In this document: in pieces, positions 49,801-62,943 of the stretch
How positions within the stretch are numbered: the stretch's first letter is position 1
Layout of the letters: each line of letters opens with the position of its first letter
NCBI GenBank assembly: GCA_027574665.1
Contig: CM050651.1
Location: 4,713,501 to 4,777,500 of the forward strand
Origin: Rhynochetos jubatus
Taxonomy: Eukaryota; Chordata; Aves; Eurypygiformes; Rhynochetidae
Length of the DNA: 64,000 nt
Reading direction: 5' to 3'
Notes under the pieces: model-generated
The model's input: the letters and a program-made list of their open reading frames with translations, nothing else
What the model was told of the DNA's origin: nothing
Databases searched by the model: none
Made by a program: the position numbers and the translations under genes

Positions 49801-52083
49801 TCTGACCGTTCTCATGAGAGTCATACATCTCAGCAAACCCTAGGAAAGTTCCAAATGAAACCTGGAATTTTTTGCCTGACAGCATGTACACGTGGCTGAA
49901 TGCAGAATGACTGCACTTACTCTGTGCATGAGGACACCACATATTCACCCCTTCCATGCCTTCTACCCGACTCAAGGGTTACTTGATCCTTCCTTGCGGT
50001 TCAGAAAGTCAAAGAGAATCTGCGCCCTTTATGCACTGTACTCTTCTGCTGGAGCTGAAGCTCAGCACCAGCTGGCACGTAAAGGTCACACAGTGGTCTG
50101 CATACTAAAAATAAAAGAAATTTTAGTTTGAGGAAAGATAATTACACAAAAAGTCACTGAGTGGAGTTAGCTATGTACAAACTAAGAGGCCTTATCAAAA
50201 TCAAACCATATCTGCATAATGTATACATTAAATTTTGCAGTAAAAATTGAGATGAAAACCAAAGTGTAAGCATTTGCAACATGAAGAAACTTCCAAAATT
50301 TTCTACAAAAGGTAAAGCTTGTAGATGACAGTCATTAAAGAGTGTGTGCAGACCCCAGTACCACTGCTCTTTTGACACACGGTCATCAGGAAGAGCAATG
50401 ACAGAATTAATAGAAAAAAGTTCTGGATTTTGCCTGATTTCTCTGGTGAGCTGCAAAAGACGTGTCTGCATGAGAAAACACAGTAAAAGACACTTCTCAA
50501 GAATAAAATGTAAGCTTGAAAAAGGAATACATAGAACAATGTCGGATCACACCAGTAATGGCTGCTGTTCTACAACTGTCCTTCAGTCCCACTACATAAA
50601 CATCAAAAGACATCTTGAAAGCCTTTAAGTACCGTTTCTACTAGGTTAATACTTTATGTATCTTCCAGAGAAAAGGAAAATTGCTGTCTCCAATGGCTAA
50701 AATCTAATACACAGGTCAGGTTTCACAGCAGGGAAGAAGTAGCAGCCTCTTAAGTACGTGTGACTACAACCATAAAAGTTAAATATAAGTTAAAATCAAT
50801 ATCAAGAATTACACTTAGAAGCAAATGAAGCACTGGAAGCAAATTAAGTTTATAGAGTTCTAATTTAACGTTCACCATGCAATAAGCTCTGCAGAAAGTA
50901 CATTAGGACCCAGCCTGGAGGTGACAAAGATATAGCTGATTTTAGTGAAGTCTATATTCAAGACAAATGGTCAAGACCCTCTGGAGACTCAAAGATGAAA
51001 GGCTGGGCACTTGGCTGCTACTCCTGCTGTCAGATAGCTACACAGATCCCTCTAAAGGGAGATGGAAAGAGATAAAAGTTACCTCCATCCTTTTATACAA
51101 AAACCATGGACATAATCTCTCAAAACCTGATCAGTAAAATCAGTATGACCGAAAAAAAAAATTCACATGGTATTCATAAAAATGTTTTACACAAAACTGT
51201 GTGAAACACTTCTTTCCTGATCTGCAGGTTTCATGACCTACAACTTTGGGCCAGCATCTGTCTAAGGGTCAAGCCTTCCCTGTCTTTCCAGAACTATTCC
51301 ACAGAGGAAAAACAAAATACAGAAAGATAAAATTACTTTTTGTTCATTTTCCTCACCAAGATTGGAAACAGAGTATCTTGCCCAGAGGAATCACTTTATG
51401 GGTAAGCTGGAAAAAGCCCGTACAAAACTCGATAATACTGTTTGAACTTGTGGTCCCATGTGTGGCTACTTAGGTTTTTTTTACCAAAAAGGTGACGTAC
51501 ATGAAATCAAACTCTCTCCAAATATTAAGAAAAAAAAATAAATTAAAAAAAAAAACCCAACACAGGTCATAGCTAGTAACTAGAATTTGTGTTTACAAAA
51601 AGTCAAAGAAATTCAGTGTCCGCCATTTTTCTGGGAAAGTGTGATTAGCATTCCATCACCATACTACGTGTGTCAGAGTGAGCAATTCCATCCAACATGT
51701 TAGCATTTTAGCTTTCTACAAGGCACAGGGGGGATATAAAGATAGGGTTGTTTTGATCTTTCTGATGTTGAATTTCTACTGTCTGCCTTCATCATACTTT
51801 CTTTCTACACAAGAACTAACGGAAAGGAACTGAAACCCTATCCCGAATTGCATGTGATTTCCCACTTATTTCTGGAGTTTAGGAGCAAACCATGGGATGT
51901 AACTTCTGTCACGTTCAAGTACCAGGTTTAGAAGGTTTGTTTCCACTGAACAGAATGTATCTGCCTGATTTGTGTGTGTGACAAAATACGTATAACAAAA
52001 ATATAGCAATAGAAGACAATAATCTAAGGACTGATTTTTATTCATTTTGGTGTATAATCTAAATATGTCATTTAACTGCCAAA

Positions 52084-52121
52084 GGGAGGGGGGGGGGGGG
52101 GGGGGGGGTGGCGGGGAGGGG
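52084..52121 (+). repeat. 21-base poly(G) tract within a G-rich run
   Basis: GGGA precedes 21 uninterrupted G (52,088-52,108), followed by TGGCGGGGAGGGG. This satisfies quadruplex rules many times over. Runs of G of this length are rare in vertebrate DNA and prone to length error in sequencing. Confidence 0.93.
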
Positions 52122-55100
52122 ATCTTACAGAAGTCTAGGTTCAGTTCCACAGCTGTTACGGGCACACACAAGGTGTTTTCTCAGTGTGTGCGCACAAGGA
52201 ATTTCAGTCATTTAAAAATACACTGTCAGCATGATTAAGCTGTTGCATTGAAAGCTACAAAATCACTCCCGTTTCAAATTGTTAATAACTTACTAGATTT
52301 GAGGCACTGTGAAAAGCAATACAGAAAGTCAAACATTCTGGATAATGGTGACGAGGAAGCTAACACATAAATAAATTACTTGGGCAGGCAAAGAACAAAT
52401 CCGCAGAGAGAGGCGGTAACATATTGTCAGAAGACAGCTTCAGGCAAAATAGGTGAAAATCACAAAGAAAAGACATGAAGCACAGAAAGGGAAACAAAAT
52501 TGCAGAGGAGTAGCAAAAGCAGAGGCCTAATAGTTATTCTGACTAGGACAAGTTGACAGCATGCCAAAAGAATTAGGATCTAATCAGTCTGCGGGGCTGA
52601 AGACTGTTTGGAAGAAGGAGAATCAGAAAAATGGAATACATGGGAAAAAAAAAGGCAAAGGAACAAACTGATTTTGAAGGGAATATTATGTTCCTGCCAA
52701 AAGCCTCTTGACACAGAAAGGTTGAGACAGACAATTTCTACGGGTACATGACAGCTGGGTCATAATCTCCTCCTTATGCACAGATAAGGTTGCCGCCATT
52801 TTTAAGACAACCTACTGAAGACAGAGGACAGTGCTTGTCCGCCTAGAGTAAGCAGACGAAACGATCCATGGATAGCAACATACGCAGACACAGGTAGCTC
52901 AGCAGGAAAATACAAATAATTTTATAAAACGTATGTCACCTTACTAAACGACAGTAGGTTGAAAAGCGTACATATCAGCTGCACTGCATTTGTAAGAATG
53001 ATGGGGGTTTGCATCCCAGTAGGCGTACAGTTTTCCACAGTTTTTAAAATTAAATCTTCAAAAAAGCTTCAAATGAAAATTCGATGTCATTGATTAGCTT
53101 CAGTAGTTGTTTACCTTGAGCTCTGAAGCCACTGCCCACTTCAATGTGACTTGTTTTTTCTTCTTGGATAACCAGGATTAATATTTCAGAATAGCTCAAA
53201 AATACATCAATGATTTTGGAAAAGTAATTGCAAAAACTATTCCTTTGAGATTGGCCTAACTTCTAAATAGTAATATTGGCCACTAATGGTAAGTCATGAC
53301 ACCCAGCTGGGAATGCAGTGTCAATCATGACACAAAATGAGCCCAGAGCCACCTAAGACACTGAGGTATCATAGAAGCAGCCTGTACTCAGGCTCTAAAG
53401 ATCTTGCTACTTTAATTTGGGAGCTTAACTGTAAATCTAAATTTACGACTGACTTAGCTTTAATATACATTCTTTGTGACTATAAGAATAACTAAGTCAT
53501 ACATGCCCAGATTCTTTACTAAAATGTAAAACCACCTCCAAACGACAGAGGTTGCTTTGATCATGCCTGTTTTGACAAAATTGAATGATCAAAGCATTAA
53601 GACATGTTAATTATTTTCTATGGTATGCATATTTTACAGCATCTCAGATACCACTCTGTGGTAAAATTAATTAAAGAATGACATTTTAACAAAAAAACAT
53701 TTTAAGAACAGTAAGTACCATGCTGCTGTAACCACACAGCCCTGCAGCACAGTATTGCTAGAACCAAGCCATAAGCTTCGCGTTGAGTTTGCCAGGCCTC
53801 AGGACAGAGGTTTGTCAGATCTGCCCTGTCTGAACTTCTCTTGCCCTGCTACAACTTTGCATTACATGGTTGAGCTGCAACTGCAATTTCTCCAATTGAC
53901 TGGGTGTCTATGTCTAGGTTATTCTACTCCTGTTTATCTCTGTGTGGTACAGCCACAGGTGTACACAGACACAGCAGTAACAAGCAGTTCCTCTGCACAG
54001 CATGGAATACTTAGGCTCTAATGCAGCGAGGCAGTGCAATGGAACACAGGTCTGGTAGGACCACAGCAGCCTGGGCACATGGGGACACAGGACACGGTGC
54101 AGAGGGGTCCAGGCGTGGGAGGACAGAGATGGGGCACAGGCGCAGAGACCGCACACCCATAAACAACTCATCTGTGGTCACTTAAAGAAGACTGGAGTTG
54201 GACAAATCTGGTGTTAGGGGCAACAAAGAGAACGAAGTAATGTAACAAAAGTACAGGGCAACAGATATAGTAATTTCAAACATAAATTCAAATGAAGAAA
54301 GAGGAAGGTGTAAAAAGCACATTAGCGAACATACTGAAATGGTCCTGACTGGATCCTGAGGGGAAGAAGAAACCACTAACATTAACAACCTCCTTGTGAA
54401 GGACTCCAGATGCTGCCAACCTACCATGATACCCCCACTGCCAGCACCAGCATGAATCCTCCAGCCTTAGGGCCCTGAGGAGCTGGGGAAGAGGGACCAC
54501 AGCACCAAGAAAAGGGCTAGAAACCAGGAAACGTTCATGTTAAAATCCTAACTACATTATTATTATTGCCCTTTCTGGACTAACAATTAATAGATCCTGA
54601 ATTATACTAAAAACAAATTCTTGGACTTACTTACTGCAATCAACATTCTGAACCTAAGATTGAGTACAAGGTGCAAATCTACAGTTACCGTTCCTAAAAG
54701 TTACTGAATTCAAGGTCGTCCCTTTATGAAGTTACATAAACTGCTAAACTCCCACGGAGTGACCCTGTGTGTTTCAACTGGTGCTACAGGTACTGGAAGG
54801 GTGCCTGTGGGCAGACGGTTGGTCTTCTTGAGAAAGGCTACATTCACCAGATGTGTGATGTAGCTACCATAGTTGGCAGGAGAAAGAATGACCTGTTTAG
54901 TTGAAGAACTTTTATAGATCTAACTATCCTTTCTACTGCCTTTGATGAAGATGAGCATCTCTGAAAATGGCTTTTCAAGGAACACTTGAAAGTAAAGCAA
55001 ATGTAAGCACATTTCTTTTTAATTTGAAAGGTGTCGTTGGAAGAGTTACTCTAAGCTGTATATGTAATTTATGGCTGACAGTAGAGGGTGATTTGAACTT

Positions 55101-55333
55101 CAAGTGCTGGGGAGTCAACAGTCCAAAACAAACCTACATTTTTCTTAGAAAAGAATCTTAGAGGGAAGGGAAAGGAGATTCTTAGGGATAATGCACGCAT
55201 GTTTTAATCTCAAGCTCCAAGGGTGACTCAGTACACATTATGTTGCTAAATCACTTTCCAGCATGTCTGTACTTTTCCTGCATATCTGTTACGCTTTACC
55301 TGGCCTCATAGTAGTAACTGCATTTGCTATGAC

Positions 55334-55355
55334 GCTCAATTTAAAAAAATTGAGC
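55334..55355. other. perfect 9-base stem-loop
   Basis: GCTCAATTT (55,334-55,342) pairs with AAATTGAGC (55,347-55,355) across an AAAA loop. The structure is short and may be chance. No small-RNA gene features surround it. Confidence 0.6.
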
Positions 55356-57036
55356 ACCCTAAAAAAATAATTTCTTTGAAGATTTGCTGCCCATCATCAC
55401 TACTTGCTGCCTGGAAGTGCTACTCTCTGTTTATAGGTATGGGGCTTGGGGTTTTTTCCTAGAATAACATGATTTGAAATCCTGAAAAGCATGTTTCAAG
55501 TATCCTGAAAATGATGTTTCTGGAGTATGTTTATTTGAAGATCATTGATCTTTGAGATTATTAGAGTCAGAAAGCAATTTTAAAGGTCACTGTGTTTCTT
55601 CTTTCAAGGATAATTTTTCAAAATAGGTTAGGCTGAAACAGCCCACAGTCACAACCATAGAATAGGGACAAATTTTAATCCCACTTTCATTTCCCTGACA
55701 CTTTGCAACTTAGTAGATCAGCACTAGAAATGAGTTCCAGATACTTGTGAAAGACAAAAATCACATATTCAACCAGTATCGCTTTACATGGGGCCAACCG
55801 TTGTTAAGAATATACACATGCTTTTCATGTTTATGTCAGAGGTTTGATTCAATCATATCCATATTATTTTTCATATTTGCTTTTTAATTCATCAGTACTT
55901 CTTCCAAACCATAGATGTCTATCGGCAGGAGCAGGGAGAAGAGGTGAGCAAAGTAGGTATAATGGAATTGCCAGTGATGGCATTACTTTATCTATCAAAT
56001 ACAGTTACTGTACAAATACTGAATGGATAATTGATAGCTTTAAATCTGCCAGTCTACTTTTTAAGGCTGACCTTTGATCATTTGTGCACATCTATGAATT
56101 GGTATGGAAATTTTCCAGGGCCACATAGCTCACCTGCATCTATGGATTAGTACAGGTTCTGAAATATATTAAAAATAAGCCCTGACTATGCAGCTTTTTT
56201 CTTCTCCCTTCATCTTTTCCTCTTTTACCCCAAATATACAAGCACTTGGATTTTATCATTTCTTCATATATATCACGCTGTGATCAAAAGCGATTTAATG
56301 TAGTGCCGGTGTTTATACAAAAGGATATTTGAGGCCACTTTGATATCCTAGACAACATCTTCCTGCAATTCCTCTTCCCAGCATCATTTAGATGCAGCGG
56401 ACAGCAATTTAAAGGGAAAAAGAAACAAAAAACCCCTAAAACCTCCCATGTACACAGACACTAAGAGTAGGTGTCTAAAATCCTACTGATTTTAGATGGC
56501 AGTACAGTAGATATTGACACCTTTACTGAGCTTGTCACCTGTGCAGTTAAAAGAGGGCTGTAGCCGCTTTGCCAAGGTGATTCATCTGACCTACTTCAGG
56601 CACCTTCCACAGGATATGGTGAATCATGTTATGGAACTGCTCAGTTTTCCCTGTCTGCTCTAAGGGAGCCTCTGTTAGACAGCTTACACCTCAGATACTT
56701 CAAAATAAATTGAAACAAGAATGGTATTTAAATATTATATTAAATAATAGGAAAAGATAAGCATACAGTTTTGTTGCTACTAGAGTGAAACCAGGTTATT
56801 GCAATAGCTTTCTATTTTAAGTTATTGGAAAGCAATATTTTTAAACACTATCCTATTATTTATTAGAATATGTAGTTTCAATTTTGAGGCATTTATCTGT
56901 CCTTATAAAATTTATTTACTTCATAGCATACATTTCAGATGCCATTTTGTCATTAGTCCTGTCCCATATGTAACTGTGGCTATTCTCAGAATCGTTTTCA
57001 GTGATTCTAGAAACACCACATTATTTTTAAAAATAC

Positions 57037-57292
57037 AGCGCTAGCGCTCCATACTACAACGGGAATCGCAGATCAAGGCTTTTCTGTGCTGAACATCAAC
57101 TCCGCTCAGCAGAAAGCAGAGCCTGTTTAAGACAGCGCCGTGACACTTAGGTTCTTTATCTGCCACCTCAGGATTACCATCATGCATCGTCAAATGAGTC
57201 TTGCACGACAAATAATGGGGAAAGATGGAGAAAAAACAGGCTGTATAACCGCATTCAAAGCCGGTAGTTCCTCATACCGAGGGAATACTGTT
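57037..57292. other. CpG-enriched patch with a 12-base palindrome
   Basis: About twelve CpGs occur in 255 bases, against very few in the flanks. It begins with AGCGCTAGCGCT (57,037-57,048), a perfect palindrome with four CpGs on the two strands. It continues through AACGGGAATCGCAG, GACAGCGCCGTGAC, CATCGTC, CACGAC, AACCGC, GCCGGTAG and ACCGAGGG. No ORF, CR1 or LTR feature was recognised. It may be an unmethylated regulatory site. Confidence 0.4.
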
Positions 57293-57977
57293 AGGCAGTG
57301 AGACTTTCAGCCATCATTTTCCTCCACTTCTTGGGTGGCCAGGGCACAAGCCATGGTTAACTGCCTAGTTGAACTGCAGAGTTTATAGCAATACGCATGT
57401 ACTCTAATGGTTTTACCAAATAAGTGTACTGCAAGAAGAAAGACTATGATTCTCTGTAATAAGATTCCTACATTTCCCCTTGAAGTCTCATTTTATTGTC
57501 ATCTTTTCATAACAATCACTAACAGGGTATCCCAGATGCTCCCCACAAGGTATGATTAGCAGCTCCAAGTATTCTAAAATTTAACAAAATACAATGAAAT
57601 AATACTAGGGGGGAGGAAAAAAAAAAAAAGGAGGGTTCAACTTGCAACCCTAAAATGAGCTGTTTTGCCATTAAAGTAGCTAGCTTAACTTCCTCACCCA
57701 TAAACTATGATGTCTTTGAGCATTTTGACCCAAGCTGTGATGGGAGGAGCAAAAGGGAAAGTACTGGCGATGATGAGTGACAACTCTGGGTGAGCGCACT
57801 GAAGCCCTCCCAAGTAATGCCCGCGCAGCACTGACAAAACTCCACCACAGCATCCTAAAAAACCACTCAGGACTTGAAAGATGAAGGAAAGCTGGACTAA
57901 GCATTTCACGAGCCTTAGGTAACAGTACCCTGCTAGGGCTGCTCAGATGCTTACAAATGTAGTAGAGGAGGGCTGGG
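57293..57977. other. noncoding DNA, nothing recognised
   Basis: Short overlapping ORFs only, with an A tract near 57,617-57,629. Confidence 0.5.
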
Positions 57978-58720
57978 ATGAATCATAAAATCAGTTAAGT
58001 TGGAAAATACCTTTAAGATCATCAAGTCCAACTGTAAACCTAACACTGCCAAATCTACAACTAAACCATGTCCCTAAGCATCTCATCCACATCTCTTAAA
58101 TACCTCCAGGGATGGTGAGTCAACCACCTTCCTGGACAGCCTGTTCCAATGCCTGACAACCCTTTCCAATCTAAACCTCCCCTGGCACAACTTGATGCTG
58201 TTTCCTCTTGTCCCATCACTTGTCACTTGGGAGAAGGGACCAACACCCACCTGGCTACAACCTCCTTTCAGGTAGCTGTAGAGAGCAATAACATCTCCCC
58301 AGAGCCTGCTCTTCTCCAGGCTGAACACCCCCAGCTCCCTCAGCCGCTCCTCATAGGACTTGTTCTCTAGACCCTTCCCCAGCTTTGTTGCCCTTCTCTG
58401 GACACGCTCCAGCACCTCAGCGTCTGTCTTGTAGTGAGGGGCCCAAAACCGAACACAGTGTTCGAGGCGCAGCCTCAGCAGTGCCCAGTACGGCAGGACA
58501 ATCACTGCCCTAGTCCTGCTGACCTCAGGGTTCCTGCTGCAGGCCAGGATGCTGCTGGAAGCCACCTGGACACACTGCTAACTCATATTCAGCCAGCCAT
58601 CAACCAACACCCCCAGGTCCTTTCCTGCTGGGCAGCTTTCCAGACACTCATACCCCAACGCAAAGTGTTAAGTGTGGTTGTTGTGACTCAAGTAGAGAAC
58701 AGCTGTGTTCGGTTTCCTAT
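57978..58720 (-). mobile_element. 5'-truncated CR1 LINE with RT tail
   Basis: On the minus strand the copy ends in a decayed octamer (GATTTTATGATTCATCC) after the usual 3' UTR (TTGGACTTGATGATCTTAAA). The C-terminal part of ORF2 lies upstream, from about 58,083 to 58,496. Above 58,500 the sequence (CAGCAGCATCCTGGCCTGCAG, split here; GTCCAGGTGGC; AACAACCACAC) is the non-RT module that often accompanies this CR1 class in birds, as I remember it. The element fades at about 58,720. Boundaries are approximate. Confidence 0.88.
58083..58496 (-). pseudogene. CR1 ORF2 fragment, C-terminal reverse-transcriptase region
   Basis: The frame encodes the tail of the CR1 polyprotein downstream of the polymerase active site, recognised from [59 protein letters not shown] and [20 protein letters not shown] in the right order. 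In an intact element this follows the fingers and palm of the RT and helps bind template. Here there is no palm (no YxDD-type motif), no endonuclease and no start of its own, so it cannot act. The frame stays open across about 138 codons to a stop at 58,083-58,085, slightly before the usual CR1 end, so this copy is younger or better preserved than the one at 11.3 kb. Confidence 0.88.
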
Positions 58721-61700
58721 ACTGTATTTCCATAGTTTTCCAGAGTCCATTTAGTATTCTGAACGAGTCATGGGACAGAAGAAAAAAAAGTATGTTGCAT
58801 TCACACCCCCACAGTTAAGATGCATCGAGGGCTGATACTGAATGTATTTTCACAGGAGATTTTAGTTCTGACATTTCCTAGCATGCCTGTGTTTGACTTC
58901 GTGTTGCAATGCTCTTTTAGCAATATTTCTCTGTGCAAAATAAACCTACCTATCTACACTCCAAAAATCTGTTCAGTTGTTTATATAACAAAAGTAAAAA
59001 TGTAACAGGTGTGTACTTTTTTCTCTGTGGAAAAACGACACATTTCAGCAACTTAATGTGGTGGCTTTAATATCTGGCAACTACACAAGTTACAACAAAA
59101 CACTGTAGTTCAATTCCACATATGTTTCAGAAATAGTTTATGAAGGAAATAGAAAAATGTTTTTCTATAGCTGAAATTCTCTCCATTTACCTTTTAATTA
59201 TGGTTGAGTCTGATTCATTTATGTCATCCACAAACACCACATCATCAAGTACTGGCCATTCGTTGAGAGCATTGCTACATGCATACTGGGTTGGGGAAAT
59301 GCCCTAATTCCTCAAGGTACATTAACAACAAGGAAAAAAAAAGCTAAAAGAGAATTTGAAGGCTGCTTTTTTAACATGGCTACTTGCAAAACTGCCAGGC
59401 TGTGTAAAGTGAACGCAGGAAGATGTTACAGTTGGTTTACTGTGACAGAGCACTGATATTTTCACGCCGTAAGGGGGATCATCCTGGGATCACACTCCTG
59501 AGGATGTACTGGGTTAAGATGCAGCAGGCAGACCTGCTGCAGCAAAGAATCTGCTTTGACTAATGAGCAGAATAGCAGAAAGAAAACAAGATCTGACAGT
59601 TCCTTGATACTAAATGGTGTGACCTAAGCCCATAGCTGTCAAGGTTTTTGCACTGCCAGAAGGGAGATTTGGGGCATTTGGAGCAAGAGAAACAACTATA
59701 ATGATTTAGGCTTAACCTCAGCCATGCCCTGAACCATTATTTAATGATGACTCACCTTGGAGTATGCTAGTTAAATATTTTGATAAATGGAGGAAATAAA
59801 AGTTACTGGTCCCAACAGTTCCATTGTACATAAATAAAAGCAACAGTTGATAAAACAGTATGAAAAGGCAGGTAGGTAGCATATAATTATTCCCCAGGTG
59901 ACAGGAAATAAAATGGGCAGTGTAAACCTACTAAAAGGTGTAATTATCTGCAGGTACCAGGCCCACATGAGACATTATCCAACATCTGCAAAAGCCATAG
60001 CTTTGTTTATTTTCACCTGTTGCATCCACAGCAAATATTGCAGGAAATGAATAAAAGTGGTAGGCTGTTATTTCATGAGTATAAAAAGGAAAGGAAAGAG
60101 CAGAACTAACATCCGAGATTTCTGCAAAGGCACTGAATAAGAGCCAACATGACATGTCGGTGTTACTGGGCAAGGAGCTCAATTAAATATGCATGGTATT
60201 CTTCAGGAAATGTACTACCTCTTCCACGCGCTTAAAGGGATGGGGAAAACATTCTGCTGTGTCGCTGGCAGCCAACAAGTTACCTAGGGCCTTCACACAG
60301 CTGCTGTGCTGTCCTGTGTAGGACTGCAGCGATGATAATCACGGCATCCTGCACGAACCCAATCATGTCCATCGGGTCTGGCACCTCTCCCATCTGCTCA
60401 GCACAGGAAAGCATCCTACAGACACCTTGCATGCTAAATCAGGCATGCTGCAATGTGAAAAAGATGAGGTGCGGAGCTGCAAAGACGGTGCCAGTCAAGG
60501 AAGCCAAAAAAGCAAATTAATTCTTGTGCTCTTTTTGTGTGAATGTGAAAATGGAGACATGATACTAAGTGACATCTATCAACGTCCGCAGACAGGGCAT
60601 GTGTCTCCTGTCAAGGGAATACCTGTGTTCAGCTAGTTTGTACCTAAGAAATTGGAAGCATTTACATGTTCTGTAGCAAAAGGATCATTCAGAAGCAAAT
60701 GTTAATAAACAGCCTAAAGAGTATTCAAACGTTGAGACAACAACACTGATGAGTTTAAAAAAAAAACCAGTTGACTTCTTTCTCCCATTAAAATACAAAA
60801 CCGTAATGAATAGAGAATTTCACTCCAAGTTATAAACATCTGAGTTCAGACGTTTGAATTTAGCTTTTAGACTCTTGCAACGGATGTCAGCTTCAGTATC
60901 TTAATCTAGCCTTCAATCAGTGCTCCTAAACACACAGACATCTTTCCACACCATCCTGGTTTGATTTAGAATGAAGTCTTGTAAAGTAAGCTTTTGATAT
61001 TGCAAGGAGCTCGTGCTTGGCATAATATTAGGAGGAATTTTTATTTATTGTTACTGCACAGAATATTTTATAGAGGATGCATGTGTTTGAGACTCTACAA
61101 AAGAATAATCCCTCAAAACTGGTCTCAATCAAAAGGTGGACATTAGCCTACAACACAAATGTTATTTTCAGATTTCCAAACTTTAAGTGAACTTAAGTGT
61201 TATAGACTTTTAAACATGAAGGTTCCACACTTAGTTACTACTCAAAAAATTAACTTCACTTAAGACCATCACCTTACAAAGCCAACATGCAACATGTGTG
61301 TGCTTATTACAACTGGTAATGGAGAAGTGGGTAAATAATAAACCCATTACTGGTACTGTAAAAAACACATAGCTTGTTTATGTGACACCAATTTATGGTG
61401 TGTTTTTGAAGAATGCCAGCTTGACAAGTCATTGACAAGTACTGGAAACTTAAGTCTCAAGAATATATGAGACATGACAGAGGCAGCACAAGTTCTCCCA
61501 CCCTTCTCTCCCAATACTCTTCAACCCTGACTTACCATATTCTGTGGAAAAAATTCATTAGCTATGCCTGCTCCACAGTTGTTATCTGTGAGCGACCACC
61601 AGCAGGCCTGCTGGCTAGTGCCAATTTTGACAGTGGATTATGTCGTGAAATGACATTTGGGTTTTGTCCTTGCTCAATAGCAAACAGTGTTAAGGAAGTA

Positions 61701-62690
61701 GGTCACAAGACAAATTCCTAGTATAGGAAGGCAGCAGAGTTTTATGGGCAAACAGCTTTAATCTGTCCTTTTCTTTTAGCTTATGTTTGCTTACCAGGGG
61801 GAAATAAGGGGGGAGGAAAAAGTTTACCTGCCTGAAAGGAAGGAGCTTGTGTACAGAGTGGAAAAAGATGTGATTGCCTGAAAGGAAAAGTGCCTATTAG
61901 AAAGAAAAAAAGATCGCCTGAGAGAGGAGTTTACCCACTTGCCTCAAAAAGCCTGCCTGCTTCCAAAGAAAAAGAATATACTTGCTAGGATTCAGCTCAC
62001 CGACTTCTCTGCCAGGTGCTGGAAAGCAAAACGCTGAAACAAGGTCTGTACTCATTACTTCTGCTGCTATCACACAGTCAAAACAAGGCCATCAATTAAT
62101 TTCTGCACAATAGCCTCCTTTAGTTTTAAAATCTACTCTGCTTTACTCACTGCTTTCAAGGCAATCCTGGAAAGTGAAGGTGCTATGGGAAGTGCTAATC
62201 TTTTCATCTTTTTTGTATGGGTTTAAGAAGGGAACAGAGTCTAGAAGTTATTCATCACTTACAAGGCATAACACGAAATGTTCTTGTGCTTTTGAAGTGA
62301 TTTCGCTGAATATAATTGACTAAACTGATTAAAGCAACTGTTGAGTTGAAAGTCTTCCAACCAAGACCTGAAAAATGCCTTCCTGTGAAATGTTTAATAT
62401 TTCTTTTTGTATGATCTCCTTATTAGGCTGTTCAACTCTGTATCCTGGGAAAATTATGATTTTTCAGGAAATTGGATTATATCTCCTCACCCTCCCCTCT
62501 CTGGAGCTGACACTGCTTGCTAGGGTTTTTGTTTTTAGAACTGAACATTTTATTTCAGACATTTTATTTTTTAGAAAACATGTTTCTTCTGCAGCATATC
62601 AGACTACTTGATTTTTACATGTCTTGAGTTTCAGTGCCCAGCCATACAAAGCTTTATGCAAAATGAAGATATTTTTTATTTAAAATCAAA
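58721..62690. other. noncoding DNA, nothing firmly recognised
   Basis: Only short ORFs. There is a possible exon-like piece at 60,284-60,393 (separate entry). No mobile element was recognised. Confidence 0.5.
60284..60393 (-). other. exon-like segment between splice-site words (weak candidate)
   Basis: On the minus strand, CTTTCCTGTGCTGAGCAG precedes an open frame (MGEVPDPMDMIGFVQDAVII, then a short hydrophobic run and HRTAQQLCEGP) that ends at CCTAG followed by GTAACT, a good donor. The piece is 110 bases, GC-richer than its flanks, and has several CpGs. I do not recognise the protein, and no partner exon was found. This may be chance. Confidence 0.13.
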
Positions 62691-62822
62691 CCACAGAATG
62701 GCTTGGGTTGGAAGGGACCTTAAAGATCATCAAGTTCCAACCCCCCTGCCATGGGCAGGGACACCCTCCACTAGCCCAGGTTGCTCAAAAAGCCTCATCC
62801 AGCCTGGCCTTGAACACTTCCA
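62691..62822 (-). mobile_element. CR1 LINE 3' end fragment
   Basis: The plus strand reads CACAGAATGGCTTGGGTTGG, AAGGGACCTTAAAGATCATC, CCCCCCTGCCATGGGCAGGG, then CCAGGTTGCTCAAAAAGCC and GGCCTTGAACACTTCCA. This is nearly the family consensus of the 3' end in antisense. Only about 130 bases remain, so the copy is very severely 5'-truncated. Terminal octamers are reduced to one CATTCTGTG. Confidence 0.92.
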
Positions 62823-62943
62823 TCATTATGAAGAAGTATAAAATTACATTTTTGCTATAAGAAAAACACGGAAGACGTTTTAAAACGCTGTATTTCCCCT
62901 ACTACAGCATGTATTTTTCTCATGTATGAGAATTTCAGAGCTT

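Larger units (their letters stand above)
46826..57036. other. noncoding DNA, nothing firmly recognised
   Basis: This 10 kb of AT-rich sequence has ORFs of about 100 codons or less, often overlapping on both strands and without family features. A GC-richer stretch near 54,040-54,170 is purine-rich on the plus strand. The part 56,690-56,960 has the texture of a conserved AT-rich element but no further support. A G tract at 52.09 kb and a small hairpin at 55.33 kb are entered separately. Confidence 0.5.
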
